Positions 18,559-23,562 of a stretch of 23,562 nucleotides of DNA are shown piece by piece. The notes below the pieces were generated by a model. It saw only the letters and a list, made by a program, of their open reading frames with translations, was not told the origin of the DNA and searched no databases. A program made the translations under genes and the position numbers. The stretch is from Beroe ovata (taxonomy: Eukaryota > Ctenophora > Nuda > Beroida > Beroidae), in the NCBI GenBank assembly GCA_946803715.1, contig CAMPET010000060.1, positions 159,958-183,519 on the forward strand. The letters are read 5' to 3'. How positions within the stretch are numbered: position 1 is the stretch's first letter; each line of letters starts with the position of its first letter.

Positions 18559-18993
18559 GATTGCCTACAAGAGTGTCAGGATACCAAGTTTTGATGATTG
18601 AAAATGGAATCACCAAGATATCACAAATGTATGATTCATGGCATCAAATATACATCAGTCAATAGTATTGAATGCATGTAAGTACACCAATGATAAAACT
18701 ATACACCTATTCACAGCTAAATATTGAGATGCATCAAACTCAGCCCACCTGAAAAAATAAAGCTGAATTTCACATAATGCTATCACACAAGGCTTGTAGT
18801 ACTTATTATTTATTTTTCCTCTTGCTGGTGGGATTTTATTCCTAGCGGAATTGTTCAATCTCTTGCTGATCGCGGCTCCCAGCCTTTTCACGACATTTTT
18901 GGTTCTTGACAACACGAAATTTTCCATTTTGCGCGCTGTGTGTCTTGCGCGTTTTTTAAATTTACTTTGTGATCTGAAGTGACGTCCGAAGGA

Positions 18994-19160
18994 ACCACGG
19001 AGCCGCGCAGCGCGCGCCGTGGAGTTGCAGGGAGTCGAGTATTGGAGTCCAGTCACGCAGCATAGGAACAGTGGAACAACATCGTAATTTTTGTGTTTTA
19101 CAATATTTCAGATGAATTTCAGATCACAGAGTAATCTGCGCCGCGCAACGTGTGCACATT
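18994..19160. repeat. Dispersed CG-rich repeat, copy 2
   Basis: The block string ACCACGGAG, CGCGCAGCGCGCG, GAGTATT, GTCACGCAGC, GGAACAGT repeats that of copy 1 in the same order. The GTGCACACGTTGCGCGCC motif appears here inverted, at about 19140-19157, whereas in copy 1 it precedes the string. A palindromic core, CCACGGAGCCGCGC / GCGCGCGCCGTGG, lies at about 18995-19022. Confidence 0.55.
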
Positions 19161-21379
19161 ATTTTCGATTATGAAAATGATAATAATTTTTAGAGAATGG
19201 AACTGAATATTTGAATTGATCCTCTGTCAAAATCATTCTATTCTATTCTGTTCTAAAAATTAAAGAAAAAAATTGATAGTTTGAAATTGTGTACAATAAG
19301 ATATATCTCTGAATATTGTAATTTTTAAGATAAAGTGACCGAGAAATTCAAATGATGAATGTTGTGAAATGTGAATTCTCCACTGGAAATTAGCAATCAA
19401 ACTCAAGCTGATTTATCAAGTATTTCAGATTGCAATGATATCATTTGGATTTATTGAGCGCAATCCGATACCTAGTTTTGCCATATATGGCATCTTGAGT
19501 GCAAATTTCAATTAGTTAAGTAGGAGCAGTTTTCCTCTTAACTCTGAACCTGGTATTGATATAATTTTCCAGGTTCAATACCAGTTTGATACTTGAAAGA
19601 ATTCATGAATTACTTGGCTCATAATAGAAACTTTCTCTAGGTTGCATCTCTGAAGCTATTTTCTGGCAACAGGACATCTGATCTCTGAAGGTATGATACT
19701 TCAAGGAAGCATTATAATTTATGAGAACTGTGAATATTTAATTGAGGTATACCTTCATTCACTTGTTTTCGTCATACAATTCTGAATCATCTTGAGGATA
19801 CACTTTTCTACGAATTTCAAACACTAGTCTGTGACAGACAGAATACTTACCATTGAGTTATTGTATTAAAGAGTCTGTGATAATTAGATAATACTTATGG
19901 AATAATTGCAATAGGAATATTCGTTTATTTGTTCATTTAGAACAGATTTGTTCATCCAAATCAGATTCTGGCCAACCAATTTGTATAATCTAATGATGGG
20001 CTGGTCCATCTGGATATTACTCCTCTCTCATGTGATAGCATAATCTCTGCCAAATTGGTATAATAATTATGAGGAAATACATGCATTTGCGAGCATATGT
20101 TATAGCAAGTTATTTGAACCTACTTTACCATTACTTGTTAGCTTTAATTGAATATTAGTGTCACGTTGAGTACCTAGTTGAGCTTGACAGTCTGTCAGAT
20201 AATTTATATAGTTTGATTAGGCAGCTATTGACGTTGAATATCATTCCAATAAAACAAACTTGATGTCAATAGAATGAACTTATCACTACATTAGACTTGA
20301 CTCAGGCACAAACCTCAGTGATTAGCACACATTTGTCTAGATTATGTAATTTGAAACCAGTGTTAGGTCAGGAATCTGATAACCTGTCTTACAACCGATG
20401 AATGGAAGTTTAACCTTTATTTTCGTCAACCCATGTCGTTTTATGTGATGTATTCATGCCACATGTGCAGCACATGTACTGCAAATATACACCTCATACA
20501 GTGTACCATGCACATGCAATCATACCTCATGACATTCATGACTAGAAGAAAACTACTCATTTTCATGTTTTTCATTTTGAGCTAGAGATGATTTTTATTT
20601 CTCTTGGTGCAATTGTACACTGTAACCGACATGAATTTAATTATGAATGATGGGCAGTCGCCACCTCAAGATATCATTCGAGTTTCATATTCAGTTTATG
20701 CTAAAAGCTACTCCAAATTTGGCAGGAAATTAATTCTTAATTAACTAGACTAACTCCGATGTGTACACCTATGGAATTGCTTCATGAGTACCTATGCACG
20801 TAAAAGACTTGTCTTCTGTTGTGTGTTTGACAAGCTGTTTATAATGAAAATCTCTCCACAATTGTGTATACAATTAGCAGTAATTTTACCATTTGCACTA
20901 CCACCATGCCTGTGCATCTCTTCCCAGTGAGCAGCTTTCTTTGTAAATATTATTCGTGTATATGCCGCGAAGCAAATCTTAGACTGAGTAGCATCCTTTC
21001 TCCACCATTCGCCAGTCCTTGAACCAAGTTCCCTGTTGTGCTCGCATTGAGTTTCCCACAAGTTCTTTGTTGTGTATACCGTAGTGCAAAGTGTTTCGTG
21101 TGATGGTCGATTCTCCTCAATTTACTGTGTTTTGCTCAAATTCTCTCTAAGGAAGTTGGTCTACAGATGTTGGTACACGATAACACAAAGCAAATCACAA
21201 CTCACAAGTTGTACAGCGCAAATTGTTGTATGATAATCAGTATCGTGTAACTGAAATAAGGACACAGAAACAAGGAGAACAAGTATTCCTACTGCTACGT
21301 GTGATGGATAGCATACAACATTACAACGTACTGTTAATGCGCAATATATGGCCTGTCATCGACTCTAATTCTGTAGTGA

Positions 21380-21412
21380 CACACACGCATACACACACGC
21401 ATACACACAACT
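21380..21412. repeat. CA microsatellite with CGCATA interruptions
   Basis: Two perfect copies of ACACACACGCAT followed by further ACACACA. Simple-sequence tract without coding context. Confidence 0.7.
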
Positions 21413-22244
21413 CTTGAACTTTTACCATTTACTATCGTAGGTCAGTTTCGCGAATCTTAACTCTGCTATTTTACATAAAGTTTTCCTGTAATTTTCCTAT
21501 TGTCTCGTAGACCATCGTACCACCATCATAAATCGGTGAACTTCTGTGCGTTTTGATAAACTATAGCTGATACCATCATCTGAATAAAGCACCTGGATCA
21601 TCATTCTTCCGACGTCCGTGCGTCTCACGAGCAGATTTCACATTCTAAAATGTGTTTGTGCGTCTGGTAACCGGTGTTTTGGCACTGAACTCTCGCTCTC
21701 TCTGGTAGAATTTCGTGCCCTTTACTGTTAACAATTCGTCACTGTCAACACACTGTGATTTTCTTGTGAGGAGTCATCCTTATGTGCGATATTTTAGATA
21801 CGTGTCATATTCTATGTGTAATTCATACGAGTTGTGACTATTCTCACTTGACTTATTTGTTTTGACTGCCTCACTCCGTCTCTTCTTCTCAGTTGTACAC
21901 ATAGCACATTGTTCCTGCCTTGGGTCGAGCGAAGGGGTTCTTCGATTCATACGTATCTGTCACAATTTTCTTGAGAACTTTACAAACTACACCCTTGATA
22001 ATCAGTTCATTCTGGTTCCTGGTAAACTTACAGAATTAAACATGTTGTCTACGTTTCCTGTTAAACCCTGCAAAGACTCGATAAGTTCTCGTTCTCCAAA
22101 AATAGAATTAGAGTAACGTCATTGACACTTGTGCAGTTGTGTGACCTTGCTCTTACCACAAGATTGAATGCTGCTACATTTTGACCGGTGGATTGTGGTG
22201 TTGTAATATGTATCGCTACCAAATCAACACTTAGCACCACAGAC

Positions 22245-22402
22245 ACGTGTGTGTGTGTCTGTGTGTGTATGTGTGTGTGTATGTTTGTGTGTGTGTCTGT
22301 GACTGTGTGTGACTGTGTGTGGTCGAGTGTATGTGTGTGCGTGNAATTTGTATGTGTGTGTGACTGTGTGTGGTCGAGTGTATGTGTGTGTGACTGTGTG
22401 TT
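22245..22402. repeat. Compound TG microsatellite with a duplicated internal block
   Basis: The tract is GT-rich throughout. The block GTGACTGTGTGTGGTCGAGT occurs twice, near 22310 and 22360, each followed by GTATGTGTGTG. An N at 22344 between the copies suggests an assembly difficulty, so the copy number here should not be trusted. Confidence 0.7.
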
Positions 22403-22795
22403 CTCATTGGCTAGTTATTCTTATCACGTGACTCTATCGTATCTCAGTACCACATGCACCAAATACCCTGTTATTATTGGCGGGTGACAATCTCACTCTT
22501 ATCTCAAGTGCTGAAATACGAGAGTATTTCGCCATGTATAACAGCTACTGCAAACCTCTGCCATTGTCGTGAGGAATTTAAACCGTTTATAATCATCAGA
22601 GCTTGGAGACAATATCTGATACGTAGACAATGTGACACACCGCGCCAGTTGTCTCGTCAGTCGTGTTTTTCATTCTATATCATTAGGTAGGTACCGAGTA
22701 TAGAATTCCGCTGATGTTTCCCTGCCTTCGAACTGAAAGTGCGATTTATTCTCCCCTCGAATGTGGATTCTTTGGGCTTTGGTCTGTCACTTGAA

Positions 22796-22987
22796 ATATT
22801 GTTAAATAGTTTCCTGCTTTCGTTATTCGTTTGTTTGTTGAAAGTTGGTTGGTATTGATAATTTTTGTGAAGGAGTAAATAAAATAACTTGTTAAATATT
22901 GTTAAATAGTTTCCTGCTTTCGTTATTCGTTGGTTTGTTGAAAGTTGGTTGGTATTGAGAATTTTTGTGAAGGAGTAAATAAAATAA
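22796..22987. repeat. Tandem duplication with 100-base period
   Basis: The sequence starting GTTAAATAGTTTCCTGCTTT at 22801 repeats at 22901 with a period of exactly 100 bases through AAGGAGTAAATAAAATAA. I saw two substitutions in the aligned part (CGTTTG versus CGTTGG, GATAAT versus GAGAAT), so the event is recent. It lies about 130 bases upstream of the PIP4K2 start codon. Confidence 0.85.
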
Positions 22988-23114
22988 GAACTTTCTTATT
23001 TTGTTCCGTTTTACTGTTTCGTTACAAATTTACCGTTTGGATGTTACAAGTTTTGTTTTCATCTATTCAGTGATGTAGCAAGTATAGTTGTAGTAGAGAG
23101 ATGAGCATTCCGCC

Positions 23115-23535
23115 ATGCTGAAACACAAAAAGAAAGCGAAGAAAAAGAATCATTTCAGTCATGGTAATTCACATACCAAATTTACAGAGACTAATCGCAA
23201 AAAGAACCCATCAGAAACATCACATATCATTCGCATATTATATGTTCTCAGTTCTACGATCGTGACACAATTCTGAGGGTACAAATATTGCCGATCTGAC
23301 GCAGTCACTTATATCCGACTATTGTTGAGTGCCCCCCTTTTCCGCAGGAGAGGACATGCCGGAAGTCAAGAAGCAGAAGAAGCGGAAGGCGTTCAAGATG
23401 AAGAAGAAAGTGTTCCGAGCGTCCGATCCTCTTCTGTCAGTGTTCATGTGGGGAGTCCACCAGAGTGTGGAACAACTCACCCACTGTACTCTCCCCAAAC
23501 TCCTACTGGACACAGACTTCAAAGCTTTCTCGAAG
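23115..23535 (+). CDS. PIP4K2: Phosphatidylinositol 5-phosphate 4-kinase type 2, N-terminal exons (partial at right edge)
   Basis: Exon 1, 23115-23163, encodes a lysine-rich start (MLKHKKKAKKKNHFSH) and ends at GTAATT in phase 1. Exon 2, 23348-23535, follows the acceptor CCCTTTTCCGCAG, ends in phase 0 at GTGTGTG, and reads [42 protein letters not shown]. This is the diagnostic N-terminal region of PIP4K2 ([22 protein letters not shown] and MLMPDDFKAYSK in vertebrates). The family phosphorylates PI5P at the 4 position to give PI(4,5)P2 in cytoplasm and nucleus. The catalytic lobe, activation loop and specificity loop lie beyond the window. The intron after exon 2 starts with a TG repeat that forms the donor itself. 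The start codon is the first ATG in frame, but an upstream exon is possible. Confidence 0.9.
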
Positions 23536-23562
23536 GTGTGTGTGTGTGTGTGTTGTGTGTGT

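Larger units (their letters stand above)
19160..23114. other. Large intergenic stretch, no supportable gene
   Basis: It is AT-rich, with no recognisable protein in any frame and no consistent exon series. The longest open stretch is 90 codons on the - strand at 20792-21061, and it matches nothing I know. The stretch contains CA/TG microsatellites (21380-21410 and 22245-22400) and a tandem duplication (22796-22987). Untranslated exons and the promoter of PIP4K2 may lie in its right end but cannot be placed. Confidence 0.45.

Noticed and set aside
20792-21061. Open frame of 90 codons on the - strand (WETQCEHNRELGSRTGEWWR...)
   Set aside because: It ends near a plausible donor but lacks a clear acceptor, partner exons and any recognised family. 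Length alone is within chance for this window.
22245-22402. Coding reading through the TG tract (valine/cysteine runs)
   Set aside because: Simple-sequence translation with an N in the middle. No exon evidence.

Overview
This window is nuclear DNA from an animal. The genes are split by spliceosomal introns with GT-AG borders, many only about 40-700 bases long. The products include the animal-type signalling and adhesion proteins PIP4K2, a laminin-G membrane protein, and an LDLa-ectodomain seven-helix receptor. Local texture is AT-rich, with islands of CGCG palindromes, small inverted-repeat elements and CA/TG microsatellites. The LDLa receptor lacks leucine-rich repeats and the genes are compact and nested, so an early-branching marine invertebrate such as a sponge fits. 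The species cannot be fixed from the sequence alone.

Layout, left to right. (1) Bases 40-3751, + strand: the 3' half of a laminin-G-like, single-pass membrane protein, running in from the left edge. Its 2.7 kb last intron holds, on the - strand, a complete small membrane-protein gene (1159-2100) and a Harbinger-like miniature element (2711-2834). (2) Bases 3752-5525: a gene-free convergent spacer with a foldback element and CG-rich repeats. (3) Bases 5526-12213, - strand: the whole SYF2 splicing-factor gene in seven exons. Its 5.1 kb intron 4 holds, on the + strand, a complete two-exon LDLa/7TM receptor gene (7256-10554) with its own apparent TATA box. (4) Bases 12646-15322, - strand: DNAJC14-like membrane J-protein, eight exons. 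(5) Bases 15786-17667, - strand: U2AF1 (U2AF35), six exons, with an unusual lysine/histidine tail in place of the RS domain. (6) About 18003-18558, possibly up to 18927, - strand: a multi-exon gene I do not recognise. (7) Bases 19160-23114: about 4 kb with no supportable gene, holding CA/TG repeats and a 100-base tandem duplication. (8) Bases 23115-23535, + strand: the first two exons of PIP4K2 (phosphatidylinositol 5-phosphate 4-kinase type 2), running off the right edge.

Four genes (SYF2, DNAJC14, U2AF1 and the unrecognised one) lie head-to-tail on the - strand with short gaps. Two of them are pre-mRNA splicing factors, but nothing shows that they are co-regulated. Two genes lie inside introns of host genes on the opposite strand. 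Exon borders were placed by hand from reading frame, splice-site sequence and codon phase. The phases close exactly for the LamG gene, the nested membrane gene, SYF2, the receptor, U2AF1 and PIP4K2. They close for DNAJC14 with less certain ends. They remain unresolved for the unrecognised gene.
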